From: Dugong dugon
Taxonomy: Eukaryota; Chordata; Mammalia; Sirenia; Dugongidae
Assembly: GCA_030035585.1 (NCBI GenBank)
Contig: CM057461.1
Span: forward strand, 171,999,624 to 172,063,623
Direction of reading: 5' to 3'
Length of the DNA stretch: 64,000 nt
The notes under the pieces are model-generated. The model was not told the DNA's origin and ran no database searches. It was given only the letters and a program-made list of their open reading frames with translations. Numbering within the stretch: the first letter of the stretch is position 1; each line of letters begins with the position of its first letter. The position numbers and the translations under genes were made by a program. Shown here one piece after another: positions 23,543 to 34,835 of this stretch.

Positions 23543-23708
23543 TGGAGACCCTGGTGGCGTAGCAGTTAAGAACTATGACTGTTAACCAAAAGATCAGCAG
23601 TTCGAATCCACCAGGCACTCCTTGGAAACCCTATGGGGCGGTTCTTCTCTGTCCTATAGGGTAGCTATGAGTTGGAATCAACTCGACGGCAACAGGTTTT
23701 GATGTTTT
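23543..23708 (+). mobile_element. AfroSINE, short form, inserted in the RTE
   Basis: Plus-strand copy with head tggagaccctggtggc and a clear B box (agttcgaatcc). It interrupts the RTE 5' UTR, which continues on both sides (ctccaccttaag before, ttctactttgag after), so it is younger than the RTE insertion. Confidence 0.9.
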
Positions 23709-24020
23709 TTCTACTTTGAGTAGGCAGCTCTTCCCTAGTCATCTTCTGAGTGCCTTCCAACCTGACAGGCTCATCTTCTGACACTATATCGACAATGTTC
23801 TGCCGCTATTCATAAGTTTTTCACTGACCAATTTTTTTAGAAGTACACCGCCGGGTCCTTCTTCTTAGTCTATCTTAGACTGGAAGCGCCGCTGGAACCC
23901 GTCCACCAAGGGTGACCCTGCTGGTATTTGAAATATGGGTGGCAAAGCTTCCAACATCACAACAATACGCAAGCTGCCACAGTACCACAAACTGACAAAT
24001 GATTGGTGGATTAATAGGAT

Positions 24021-24535
24021 ACAACCCTTTAAAATAAAAGTGTGATTGTCAGGGTTTGCATCCAGGAATGATTAGACAAAAGCTTCTGGTCATCTGAGCC
24101 ATCAATGAGAGCCTAAATTGGTTTGTTGTGGGTAAATTGAGGTAATGCTACCCATCAGGGGAGGACAAGAAAGTTACTCACAGGCCAAGATCATTCCTGA
24201 GAGAACTAGGGTAGAACATGGTCTAGGACAGCTGGTCCAGGTAAGAAAGTTGACAAAGACAAAGGCAAGTCTTTCCAGGAGTTGTCATTACTCAAGGAGG
24301 GCAGAAGCAGGGACCTGCCCAGCTAGAGGAAATGGGAGCTGAATGCTGGCAGAAGAAACAAGAGCATCGCAAGAGAGTAGGGCTCCAAAGGGCCAGCTAG
24401 CAGCCTAGCTGCCCCAAGAGGGTATGCAAAATACCAAGTTAACCTGCCAAACTGTGGGGAACTTCCACCTTCAAGCATGGGCCAACTTGATTATTTCTGA
24501 GCCCTGCAAGTAACTGATACGCGAACTTTTGTTAG
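24021..24535. other. Unique DNA, no gene seen
   Basis: More GC-balanced than its surroundings. The 65-residue frame at 24145-24342 has no recognisable motif. No repeat is recognised. Confidence 0.4.
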
Positions 24536-24539
24536 TTTG

Positions 24540-24785
24540 CCATTAATAATAGCTAACGTTTCTTGAGTGCGTGTCCAGCACTGGCTCATCTATATCCTGG
24601 TGTTATCTCATTTAGCCCTTACAACAAGTCAGTTACTGTTAGGATCTCCATTTTACAGATAAGGAGTCAGAGGCTATCAGAAGCTGAAGATTTTGCCCAA
24701 AGCCACTAGGATAAATAGAGGAATAGGAGTTCCAGTCCAGGAATTATGTGACTCCAGATTTCTTTCTGTTAGCCACCACGTGGTC
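24540..24785 (-). repeat. MIR SINE, nearly full
   Basis: Reverse MIR: aataatagctaacgtttctt, then ttatctcatttagcccttac, then ccattttacagataaggagt, then the 5' region. One of the better preserved MIRs here. Confidence 0.7.
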
Positions 24786-24910
24786 TATGACTTAGTCTTT
24801 TGTCTGGGGCTTATGGTGGGATTCTCTCCTACTAGAAAAGACTATTGTGTGCGAGGGTGATATTTTCTGGGGATCCTCAAGTCAATGTACAGAGGTAACA
24901 TTGCTCATTG

Positions 24911-25035
24911 CTGTTGTTAGCTGCCCTTGAGTCAGCCCCCACCTCAGGCCAACCTTATGCATAATGAAGCAAATGCTGCCCTTGCCCTGGGCCATCCCCA
25001 TGATCGGTTGTGGATGGAACCACTGTGATCTATTA
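24911..25035 (-). mobile_element. Old RTE 3' tail
   Basis: Diverged copy of the last ~125 bases of an RTE element, with the (GTT)n start and the cagcccccacctcaggcc segment standing for the usual gtcggttccgactcatgg region. It is older than the neighbouring tails. Confidence 0.6.
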
Positions 25036-25039
25036 GCTC

Positions 25040-25410
25040 CTCTAAATTGCATTATGTAAACCTGATCTATAAAAATGTCAGATATTAAAACTGTCTCCTG
25101 ATTTTGAAGTATTCTAGACCTCTTAATTCTGTCAACCTTACCCAATTGGTTATTTCTACTTATTTACTCTAAGCTGAACCTTAATTTTATTCACATAGAA
25201 TTAAATAATAAATACCTTTCTCAATTGCCACAAATCCTACAGGACTTAACATTCAATTTTTAAGTGCATTACTGCTCTAAACAGCAGGCAGTTTTAAAGG
25301 TAACCTGTAGGGACATGAAGAAATGTTTGTGAGATCTGAAGGCTACGTGCCCTGCCGTCATTCCAGAAATGGAATACTTGCATTTAAATATATATATATA
25401 TATATATAAT
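25040..25410. other. Unique DNA with an (AT)n tract
   Basis: Unrecognised apart from a (TA)n run at about 25388-25414. Confidence 0.4.
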
Positions 25411-25415
25411 ATATA

Positions 25416-25605
25416 AAACAGCTTTAAAAAAAAAATAAACAAACCAAATCTGTTGCCTTTAAGTAGATTCTGACTCATAGTGACCCTATAGGACAGAGTA
25501 GAACTGCCCCATAGAGTTTCCAAGGAGCGCCAGGTGGGTATGAACTGCCAACGTTTTGGTTAGCGATCATAGCACTTAACCACCAGGGTTTCCCAAACAG
25601 CTTTA
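25416..25605 (-). mobile_element. AfroSINE, short form
   Basis: Minus-strand copy at 25427-25594, including the target-site duplication aaacagcttta at 25416-25426 and 25595-25605 (exact). Confidence 0.9.
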
Positions 25606-25752
25606 GTGAGATAAAATTTGCATACCATACAATTTACCCATTTAAAGTTTAGAATTCAAAGGTTCTTGGTATATTTATAGATATGTGCTATTTTCACCAC
25701 AGTCAATTTCAGGACATTTTCATCATCTTAAAAAGACACATCCTACCCTTTA

Positions 25753-25893
25753 GTTGTTGTTGTTAGGTGCCCTCAAGTAGGCTCTGACTCATGGCGACCC
25801 CATGTACAACAGAATGAAACACTGCCCAGTCCTGTGCCATCCTCACAATCGTTATGCTTGAGCCCATTGTTGCAGCCACTGTGTCAGTCTCAT
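25753..25893 (-). mobile_element. RTE 3' tail
   Basis: Close match to the last ~140 bases of RTE, ending in (GTT)n. It is 5'-truncated near the cagccactgtgtcag position. Confidence 0.85.
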
Positions 25894-25947
25894 CCTCTAT
25901 TCCTCTCCCCTCCCCACCCAACCCCCATCTACTTTCTGTCTCTATTA

Positions 25948-26072
25948 GTGTTAATTGCCTTCCAGCGTGCTCCAGCTTATGGTGACCTTGTTTATAACAG
26001 AAGGGAATGATGCCCAGTCCTGGTTCATCTTTGTGATTTTGGTATGTTTCAGTCCATTGTTGCAGCTATTGT
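25948..26072 (-). mobile_element. Old RTE 3' tail, abutting another
   Basis: Diverged RTE tail of ~125 bases. It stops at cagctattgtg, where the next tail begins. Confidence 0.7.
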
Positions 26073-26187
26073 GTTGTTGTCAGGTGCTGTCGAGTTCGTT
26101 CCAACTCATAGCGACCCCATGTACAACAGAACAAAACACTGCCCGGTCCTGTGCCAGCCTCATAATCGTTGTTATGCTTAAACCCAC
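26073..26187 (-). mobile_element. RTE 3' tail
   Basis: About 115 bases of RTE tail, better preserved than its neighbour, starting with gttgttgtcaggtgc. It is 5'-truncated at the gttatgcttaaaccc position, close to where the neighbouring tails end. Confidence 0.82.
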
Positions 26188-26189
26188 TT

Positions 26190-26812
26190 AGACTCCTAAA
26201 TTTTGCAAAGTGTTTTAAAACGTCTGTGGTTCTTAAAAACATTCTGCACTTACTTCAGACGTGGCTGTGTACTTGCCAGTGTATTTTTCAGCCACGCATG
26301 CTTGGTTCACTGTAGTCTTCCCCTCTAATCTTGCAGAATATCTTTTATTGCAGAGGTTAATCTAATCAATCTAATCAATGGCTTTAGATTGGAGTAAAAA
26401 GGAAGCTGTGAAGCAGATAACAGCTAATGCATTTTTGGAGGCTTTATAGTTTTAGCCTCCATCAATAAAATCACAAAGCCAGAGTAAGACTGGTCATAAA
26501 CGGCATATATTATTATTAAATTATTTTTATATACAGTATTTTTAGGCTTTCTCAGTTGTATCGAATGAAATATAATTGTTTGATTAAAATAATATAGAAG
26601 CTAGTATAATTTAAAATTTTACTTAATTATTCTCTGTTCCTCATTGTCTTCACCTATAAACTGATCTGCTATATGATAGTAACTGAAATGGAATTGAATG
26701 TTATACGCATTTGCTCCATTCATTGTATCTTAGTGAATAATTATGCAAATAATTTGTAATACATTTGTAAACCTAGAATGAGTTTTTTCCAAAACCAGAT
26801 GATTAGCTCCTA
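26190..26812. other. Unique AT-rich DNA, no gene seen
   Basis: No recognised repeat or gene. A short direct repeat (taatcaatctaatcaat) lies at about 26361-26378. Confidence 0.4.
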
Positions 26813-27729
26813 CAAAATGTTCTTTTTTTTTTTTTTTTGAGTGTGAATTATTTATTTTTTATTTTTTTCCCATACAAAAAATTTATACAGACATTGTTGT
26901 GTGACCCTAATTGCTTTCCCTGTACAGTGACAGCACACTCCTCCTTTCCACCCCTGATTCCTCATGTCCATTCAGCCAGCTCCTAACCCTCTCTGCCTTC
27001 CCATCTAACCCCCGGACAGAAGCTCCCCGTTTAGTCTCTTGTATCTACTTGAGCTAAGGGGCACACTCCTCACGAATATCACTTTGTGTCCCACAGTCGA
27101 GTCTAATCCCTGTCTGAAGAGTTGGCCTCAGAAATTGTTTTAGTTCTGAGCTGATAGAAATCCGGGGGCTATGCTCTCTGGGGTTCCTCCAGTCTCATTC
27201 AGACCATTAAGTCTGGTCTTCTTACTAGAATTTGAGTTCTGCACCCCACCTTTCTCCTGCTCCATCCAGGACTCTCTGCTGTATTCTGTGAGGGCGGTCA
27301 TTGGTGGTAGCCGGGCACCATCTAGTTCTTCTGGTCTTAGGCTGAAGAAGTCTCTGGTTTATGTGGCCCTTTCTATCTCTTGGGCTAATACTTGTGTCTT
27401 TGGTGTTCTTCATTCTCCTTTACTCCAGGTGGTTGGGACCAATTGATGCATCTTAGATGGCTGCTTGCAAGCTTTTAAGACCCCAGACGCCATTCACCAA
27501 AGTGGGATGCAGAACATTTTCTTAATAAACTTTGTTATGCCAGTTGACCTAGATGTCCCCTGAAAGCATGGTCCCCAGACCCCTACCGCTACTCTTCCGT
27601 CCCTCAAAGTGTTAAACTGTATTCAGGAAACTTCTTAGCTTTGGTTTAGTCCAGTTGTGTTGACTTCCTCTGTAGCATGTGCTGTCCTTCCCTTCACCTA
27701 AGATAATTCTTATCTACTATCTAGTTAGT

Positions 27730-30700
27730 GACTAAATTCACTCAGCATAATGACCTCCAGCTTCCTCTATGTTATAAGATGTTTCACGGTTTCATTGTTG
27801 TTCTTTATTGTTGCGTAGTTCATTGGACATACCATGATTTGTTTATCCATTCATCTGTTGATGGGCACCTAGGTTGTTTCCATCTTTTTGCTATTGTGAA
27901 CAGTGCTGCAATGAACGTGGGTGTGCATATATCTATTCATGTGATGGCTCTTGTTTCCCTAGGATATATTCCAAGGAGCAGGATAGCTGGATCGTATGGT
28001 ACTTCTATTTCTAGCTTTTTAAGGAAGTGCCAAATTGATTTCAAAACTGGTTGTACCATTTTACATTCCCACCAACAGTGTAAAAGTGTTCCAGTCTCTC
28101 CACACCTCTCCAACATTTATTATTTTGTGTTTTTTGGATTAATGCTAGCCATGTTGGGGTGAGATGTTATTTCATTGTAGTTTTGATCTGCATTTCTCTA
28201 ATGGCTAATGACTGTGAGCATTTCTTCATGTGTCTGTTAGCCACCTGAATATCTTCTTTGGTGAAGTGCCTGTTCCTATCCTTTGCTCACTTTTTAATTG
28301 GGTTATTTGTCTTTTTGTTGTTAAGGTTTTGCAGTATCTTGTAGATTTTAAGAGATTAGACACCGACTGGATTTGTCATAGCCAAAATTTTTTTCCCAGT
28401 CTGTAGGTTGTCTTTTTACTCTTTTCATGAAGTCTTTTGATGAGCATTTTGATTTTTAGGAGCTCCCAATTATCTAGTCTTTCTTCTGGTGCTTGTGCAT
28501 TGTTACTTATGGTTCGTATTGTATTTATGCCATCTATTAGGGCTCCTAGCATTGTCCCTATTTTTAATTTCATGATCTTTATTGTTTTCAATTTTATATT
28601 TAAGTCTTTGATCTATTTTGAGTTAGTTTTTGTGCATGGTGTGAAGTATGGGTCTTGTTTCAGTTTTTGCAGATGGATATCCAGTTATGCCAGCACCATT
28701 TGTTAAAGAGACAGTCTTTTCCCCAGTTAACAGACTTTGGGCCTTTGTCAAATATCAGCTGCTCATAGGTGGATGAATTTGTGTCTGGATTCTCAATTCT
28801 GTTGCATTGGTCTATGTGTCTGTTGTTGTACCAGTACCAGGCTGTTCTGACTATGGTGGTGGTATAATAGGTTCTAAAATCAGGTAGTGTGAGGCCTCCC
28901 ACTTTGTTCTTCTTTTTGTGTAATGCTTTTCTTGTTCGGGGCCTCTTCCCTTTCCATATGAAGTTGGTGATTTATTTCTCCATCTCATTAAAAAATGCTG
29001 GTGGAATTTGGATCAGGATTGCATTGTATCTGTAGATTGCTTTGGTTAGAATTGACATTTTCACAATGTTGAGTCTACCTATCCATGACGCATGGTATGT
29101 TTTTCCACTTATTCAGGTCTCTTTTGGTTTCTTGTGGTAGTGTCTTGCAGTTTTCATTGTACTGGTCTTTTACGTCTCTGCTTAGATTTATTCCTAAATA
29201 TTTTATCTTCTTGGGGGCTATGGTAAATGGTATTGATTTGGTGATTTCCTCTACGAAGTTCTCTTTGTTGGTGTAGAGGAATCCAACTGATTTTTGTATG
29301 TTTATCTTGTATCCTGAAACTTTGCTGAAATCTTCTATTAGTTCCAGTAGTTTTCTTGTGGATTCTTTGGGATTTTCTGTGTATAAGATCATCTCATCTA
29401 CAAGCAGAGATACTTTGACTTCTTCCCTACCAGTTTGGATGCCCTTTAGTTCTTTTTCTAGCCTAATTGCTGTGGCTAGGACTTCCAGCACAATGTTGAA
29501 TAAGAGTGGTGATAAAGGGCATACTTGTTTCGTTCCCATTCTCAAGGGGAAAGCTTTCAAAGTCTCTCCATTTAGGATGATGTTGGCTATTGGCTTTGTA
29601 TAAGTGCCCTTAGTTATACTGAGGAATTTCCCTTCTATTCCTATTTTGCTGAGAGTTTTTATCATGAATGGGTGTTGGACTTTTTCAAATGCCTTTTCTG
29701 CATCAATTGATAAGATCATGTGGTTCTTGTCTTTTGTTTTATTTATGTGATGGATTACATTGATTGTTTTTCTCATGTTGAACCATCCCTGCATACCTGG
29801 TATAAATCCCACTTGATCATGGTGAATTATTTTTTTGATATGTTGCTGCATTCTATTGGCTAGAATTTTGTTGAGGATTTTTGCATCAATGTTCATGAGG
29901 GATATTGGTCTATAATTTTCTTTTTTTGTGGTGTCTTTACCTGGTTTTGGTATCAGGGTTAAGCTGGCTTCATAGAATGCATTTGGGAGTATTCCATCCT
30001 TTTTTATGCTCTGAAATACCTTTAGTAGTAGTGGTGTTAACTCTTCTGAAAATTTAGTAGAATTCTCCAGTGAAGCCATCTAGACCAGGGCTTTTTTTTG
30101 TTGTTGGGAGTTTTTTAATTACCTTTTCAAGCTCTTCTTTTGTTATGGGTTTATTTGGTTGTTCTACCTCTGTTTGTGTTAGTTTAGGTAGATAGTGAGT
30201 TTCTAGAAATTTGTCCATTTCCTCTAGGTTTTCAAATTTGTTAGAGTATAATTTTACCTAGCATTCTGTTATGATTCTTTTAATTTCAGTTGGGTCTGTT
30301 GTGGTATCACCCATCTCATTTCTTTAATGAGTTATTTGCTTCGTCTCCTGTTTTTCTTTTGTCAATTTAGCCAATGGTTTATCAGTTTTGTTGATCTTTT
30401 CAAAGAACTAGCTTTTGGTCTTGTTAACTCTTTCAATTGTTTTTCTATTCTCTATTTTATTTAATTCTGCTCTAATTCTTATTATTTCCTTTCTTCTGGT
30501 GCCTGAAGGCTTCTTTTGCTGTTCTCTTTCTACTTGTTCCAGTTGTAGGGTTAATGTTTTGATTACGGCCCTTTCTTCTTTTTGGATGTGTGCATTTATT
30601 GCTATAAACTGACCTCTGAGCACTGCTTTTGCTATGTCCCAAAGGTTCTGGTAGTATGTGTTTTTATTCTTGATTGATTCTATGAATTTCTGTATTCCAT

Positions 30701-31503
30701 TCTTAATTTCTTCTATAACACAATAGTTTCTGAGCAAGGTGTTTTTCAGTTTCCATGTGTTTCATTTTTTTCTCCTTGCTTTTTCTGTTGTTGATTTCTA
30801 TTTTTATGACTTTACAGTCATAAAAGATGCTTTGTAATATTTCAATGCTTTGGATTTTGTTAAGGCTTGCTTTATGGCCTAATATGTGGTCTATTCTGGA
30901 GAATGTTCCATGTGCATTGGAAAAGAAAGTATACTTGGCTGCTGTTGGGTGGAGTGTTCAGTGTATGTCTATGAGATCAAGTTGGTTCATTGTAGAATTT
31001 AGCTCTTCCATGTCTTTGTTGAGCTTCTTTCTAGATGTCCTGTCCTTCACTGAAAGTGGTGTGTTGAAGTCGCCTGCTACTATTGTGGAGCTGTCTATCT
31101 CTCTTTTCAGTGCTGTTAGAGTTTGTTTTATGCATTCTGGAGCCATGTCATTGGGTGCGTAAATATTTATTATAGTTATGTCCTCCTGGTGTATTGACCC
31201 TTTAATCATTATATAGTGTCCTTCCTTATCCTTTGTGGTGGATTTTACTTTAAAGTCTGTTTTGTCAGAGATTAGTATTGTCACTTGTGCTCTTTTTTGA
31301 GTGTTGTTTGCTTGATCTATTTTTTTCCATCCTTTGAATTTTAGTTTGTTTGTGTCTTTAAGTCTGAGGTGTGTCTCTTGTAGGCAGCATATAGACAGAC
31401 CGTGTTTTTTAATCCAATCTGCCACTCTCTGTCTCTTTATTGGTACATTTAGTCCATTAACATTCAGCGTAATTATTGATAGGTAGGAGTTCAGTGCTGT
31501 CAT
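27730..31503 (-). pseudogene. L1 ORF2 (endonuclease-reverse transcriptase), broken
   Basis: ORF2 normally gives a ~1275-residue protein that nicks target DNA and reverse-transcribes the L1 RNA; the interval fits that length. The endonuclease at 31503-30958 starts MTALNSYLSI and keeps LNVNGLN, LQETH and GDFNTP. A TGA then cuts the frame, with SRIDHILGH still readable beyond it near 30890. The reverse transcriptase at 30079-29075 keeps LSIDAEKAF and CPLSPLLFN. Its catalytic FADD box is LVDE (29393-29404), which loses the second aspartate. A C-terminal piece lies at 28902-28660. At least four gaps separate the open parts. Confidence 0.92.
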
Positions 31504-31949
31504 TTTGATGTCTTTTTCTGTGTGTTGTTCACAGTTTCTCTGTTACACCTAATTTTCTGTGCTGAATCATTTTTCTGTATGTATTGTCTTTTCATCTTTT
31601 TCATTGTTGTTGATTTTGTGTTTGCTGAGTCTTTATATTTTTCTAGTTTTTATTTTGACTTGTAAATTGTTAGTTTCCTTTGTGGTTACCTTAAGATTTA
31701 CCCCTATTTTTCTAAGTTTATACCAGTCTTTTATTTCTTTATATAGCCTTGACTTCCTCTCCATATCAAAAATCTATGTCTACATTTTTTAAGTTCCTCT
31801 TTTTTGTTTTAATGTTGTCATCTTTTACATATCGACGTCTGTTTCCCTATTTTCAGTGTTTTAGCTTTGATTTCTTTTTGTGACTTCCCTATCTGGGTTG
31901 ATATCTGGTTGCTCTAGCCTGTGTTCTAGTCTTGGATTGTTATCTGATG

Positions 31950-32900
31950 TTACTGATTTTCTATCCAGAGGGCTCCCCTTAGTATTTCTTGTAATTTTTG
32001 TTTGGTTTTTGCATATTCCCTAAACTTCTGTTTATCTGGAAATGCCCTAATTTCACCATCATATTTGAGAGACAATTTTGCTGGATATATAATTCTTGGC
32101 TGGCAGTTTTTTTCCTTCAAGACTTTATATATGTCATCCTATTGTCTTCTTGCCTGCATGGTTTCTGCTGAGTAATCCGAGCTCATTCTTATTGACTCTT
32201 CTTTGTAGATGACTTTTTGTTTATACCTAGCCACTCTTAATATTCTCTCTTTATCTTTGGTTTTGGCAAGTTTGATTAGAATATGTCTTGGTGACGTTCT
32301 TTTGGGATCTACCTTACGTGGGGTTCGGTGAGGATCTTGGATAGATACCTTGTCGTCTTTCAAGATGTCAGGGAAGTTTTCTTCCAACAAATCTTCAACA
32401 ATTCTCTCTGTATTTCCTGTTATCCCCCCCGTTCTGGTACTCCAATCACTCATAGGTTATTCCTCTTGATAGAGTCCCACATAATGCTTAAGGTTTCTTC
32501 ATTTTTTAAAATCCTTTTATCTGATTTTTCCTCATATAAGTTGGTGTCAAGTGCTTTATCTTGAGTCTCACTAATTCTGACTTCCATTGCCTCAGTTCTG
32601 CTCCTATGACTTTCTATTGAGTTGTCTATTTCTGAAATTTTATTTTTAATCTTCTGGGTTTCTGACTGCTGTCTCTCTATGGATCCTTGCAGCCTGTTAA
32701 ATTAGTCATTATGCTCTTCTCTAATCTTTTTAATTTCTTCTATTGCGTGTTCTGCGTTAAGCAAAATTGATTAATTTCCTTCCTAATTTCTTGAAGAGTT
32801 GTTATATTAATCTTTTGTATTCTGCCTCTGGTAATACCAAGAAATTTTCCTCTTCTGGTAAATTTCTAGATTCTTTATTTTGGGAGCTTGCCGAAGCCAT
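31950..32900 (-). pseudogene. L1 ORF1 (RNA-binding chaperone), broken
   Basis: The start codon at 32900 gives MASASSQNKESRNLPEEENF and a stop comes about 34 codons later. The open part at 32453-32139 holds the RNA-binding region (RTSPRHILIKLAKTKDKERI). The C-terminal end reads KNCQPRIIYPAKLSLKYDGE and stops near 31950. The total span of ~316 residues fits the family. The coiled-coil region between 32450 and 32800 is out of frame. Its product would bind L1 RNA as a trimer. Confidence 0.88.
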
Positions 32901-34334
32901 CATGGATTGCCTCTTTATGTGATTTGATATTGACTGTTGTCTCCGAGCCATCAATAAGTTATTATATTTATTTATTTTATGTTTGCTTACTGTGTCCTAG
33001 GTTCTTGTTTTGTTTTGATATGCCCAAATGGGCTGCTCATATGAGCTAGTTTGATTATTGGAGACTTTGAAGCTCTAATGTCCTGTCACCAAGTGGTTAG
33101 ATGTGTTACTAAGTATGTGAGCTCAGGAGTCTGCCCACTCCTCCTGAACGGATTCAGCTCAGGTGCCCAGGTAGATAGCCACCAAGTGCATGGTGTAGGG
33201 TCTCATTTACAGTCCTAGACAGGCATGGGTGATTGGTGTAGGCACAGGCTTCTGGCTGCAGCAGGGGGTCACACTCTGAGCAAGTCAGAGGGCTGACAGT
33301 CACCCCTGAGTGTCCAGAAGGAAAGCGTGTCCCTGTGCCCTAGAGTGCATAGGTGGGTGGGTTTTACAGCTGAACTGTGAGCACCTAATGCTGTTGGCTG
33401 TAAGGACTGGGGTGCACCTCTTGTTCATGGGCTCCCATCGCAGGTGGCTAGGTGGCATGGGTGGAGCCACCAGTCCTCAGGTCCCTGATGTGGGTAGGTG
33501 AAGACCCTGCTTAATGGGCAGAGCAGTGTCAAATGTCAAGAACCTGCCAGTTCATAGCTGAAACAGTTGAGGTTAGAGTTCCGGTATATACCCCGTTGTA
33601 CTGCGGTAATGAGGGCCAATGCTGTTGAAATGGGCCCACATAAATCTCTGCAGGGGGAAAGAGCACTCAAAGCCATGGATCCCTTATGCCTGTGCCTAGG
33701 CAAAGAGCTGTGCCTACCCTGGGTTCCTGGCTTAGGGGAGCTGGCAGTTTATTTTTTCCCCTATATGTTAATTTGTTCATTCTCCAAGGCAGAGAGAATG
33801 GCTCTGGGCATGTGACAAATCCTACTTCTGGCCCAGGGGACTCAGCAATTGCTGAAGCCCTTCTGGGACCCAGTACAGAGCAGGGAGTGGGGAGGTAAAC
33901 GGGAGAGAGGTTTTTCCCTAAGTGAGGTGTTTTTGAGCCGCATGTTAGGCTATACGCAAGTACTTATCTTTTGCTGATCCAGGGCTCCTTCTCACTGGTT
34001 CTGGGTGACCGTGTAGACTCTCTGTTGCTGGGTCACTCCTAGTGCAGAATATGCGCCTCCTGAGCACTGCTGCTTGCCTGCCTCACTGCTCACCCCGAGC
34101 TGATCAGGCCTGGACGGCTCAGGCTCTCGCCAGGTCAGGTCTGGCAACTCCTTGCTGCTTCTGAGCCATCTCTCCCTCCCCCTGCCACTCAGTCCGGTTC
34201 CTCAACTCTGCCTTTGATGTTCAGGGCTCCCAGATTGCCGTATATAATCGATTCACTTGTTTTTTCACGTCTTTGTTGTAAGAGGGTCCACCAGAAGTGT
34301 CCGACTACTCCACCATCTTGGCCCTGACCCCCTT
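32901..34334 (-). promoter_or_regulatory. L1 5' UTR / internal promoter region
   Basis: The GC-richer ~1.4 kb between the L1 5' end and the ORF1 start. In L1 families this region carries the internal Pol II promoter. I cannot point to individual factor sites. Plus-strand frames inside it (33310-33501, 33567-33898) are not supported as genes. Confidence 0.7.
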
Positions 34335-34346
34335 CAAAATGTTCTT

Positions 34347-34600
34347 GCAATAAGACATAGTATGGATAAAAATAAATTTTAATAAGTTGGCACCTTAATT
34401 AGTATGTTTTTCATTTCAAAGCACTGTCTCAACAAACACTGTGATATTTGAAATTATTGTCCTACAAATTTGTTAGTCACCTGATTTATCCCATAGCTGG
34501 AATACATGCTTTCAATTGTTATCTCAATTATTTATTTATAAGATATGGGAATTTAAAATAGAAAACTAAAATGAGGCAACATTTTCATATTATGATTGTT
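34347..34600. other. Unique DNA, no gene seen
   Basis: Short AT-rich stretch between the L1 and the next SINE; nothing recognised. Confidence 0.35.
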
Positions 34601-34835
34601 CCAGCTATCTAGGTTAAGCAACCAGTCATTGTCAAGTTGACCATGATTCATGGTGACCCCACATGTGTCAGAGTAGAACTGTGCTCTGTAGGGTTTCCAG
34701 TGGCTGATGTTTTGGAAGTAGATCGCCAAACCTTTCTTCTGAGGTGCCTCTAAATGGACTCAAACTTCTAACCTCTTGGTTAGCAGGAGAGCACATTAAC
34801 CATTTGCACCACCCAGGGACTCCAGCTCTCTAGGT
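34601..34835 (-). mobile_element. AfroSINE, long form
   Basis: Minus-strand long copy at 34615-34821 with a 14-base target-site duplication, ccagctatctaggt (34601-34614) and ccagctctctaggt (34822-34835). Confidence 0.9.

Larger units (their letters stand above)
21591..24009 (-). mobile_element. RTE LINE with both ends, internally deleted
   Basis: Minus-strand RTE from its 5' terminus (ccaccaatc at 24009) to its (AAC)n tail at 21591. It is flanked by attaatagga(t) at 21581-21591 and 24010-24020, so this is a complete insertion that later lost its middle. Near 22740-22765 the sequence jumps from the reverse transcriptase side straight to the end of the endonuclease. Comparison with 7206-10022 shows that roughly 1 kb is missing. 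A plus-strand AfroSINE interrupts the 5' UTR at 23543-23708. Confidence 0.9.
26813..34346 (-). mobile_element. Full-length L1 LINE with target-site duplication
   Basis: Minus-strand L1 of ~7.5 kb. On its own strand it begins at about 34334 with gggtcagggccaagatgg and has a 5' UTR of ~1.4 kb. ORF1 (32900-31950) and ORF2 (31503 to about 27730) follow, then a ~0.9 kb 3' UTR and an A-rich tail at 26825-26880. It is bounded by caaaatgttctt at 26813-26824 and 34335-34346, an exact 12-base duplication. The reading frames carry many stops, so it is dead. The 3' UTR resembles the truncated copy at 60891-61442. Confidence 0.92.

Noticed and set aside
27728-28162. 144-codon frame on the plus strand
   Set aside because: It is the antisense of the end of L1 ORF2; the minus strand gives recognisable ORF2 residues.
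29298-29603. Plus-strand frames such as this one and those at 28437, 30415, 30827, 31559 and 32328
   Set aside because: All are antisense to L1 ORF1 or ORF2, which carry the family motifs on the minus strand.
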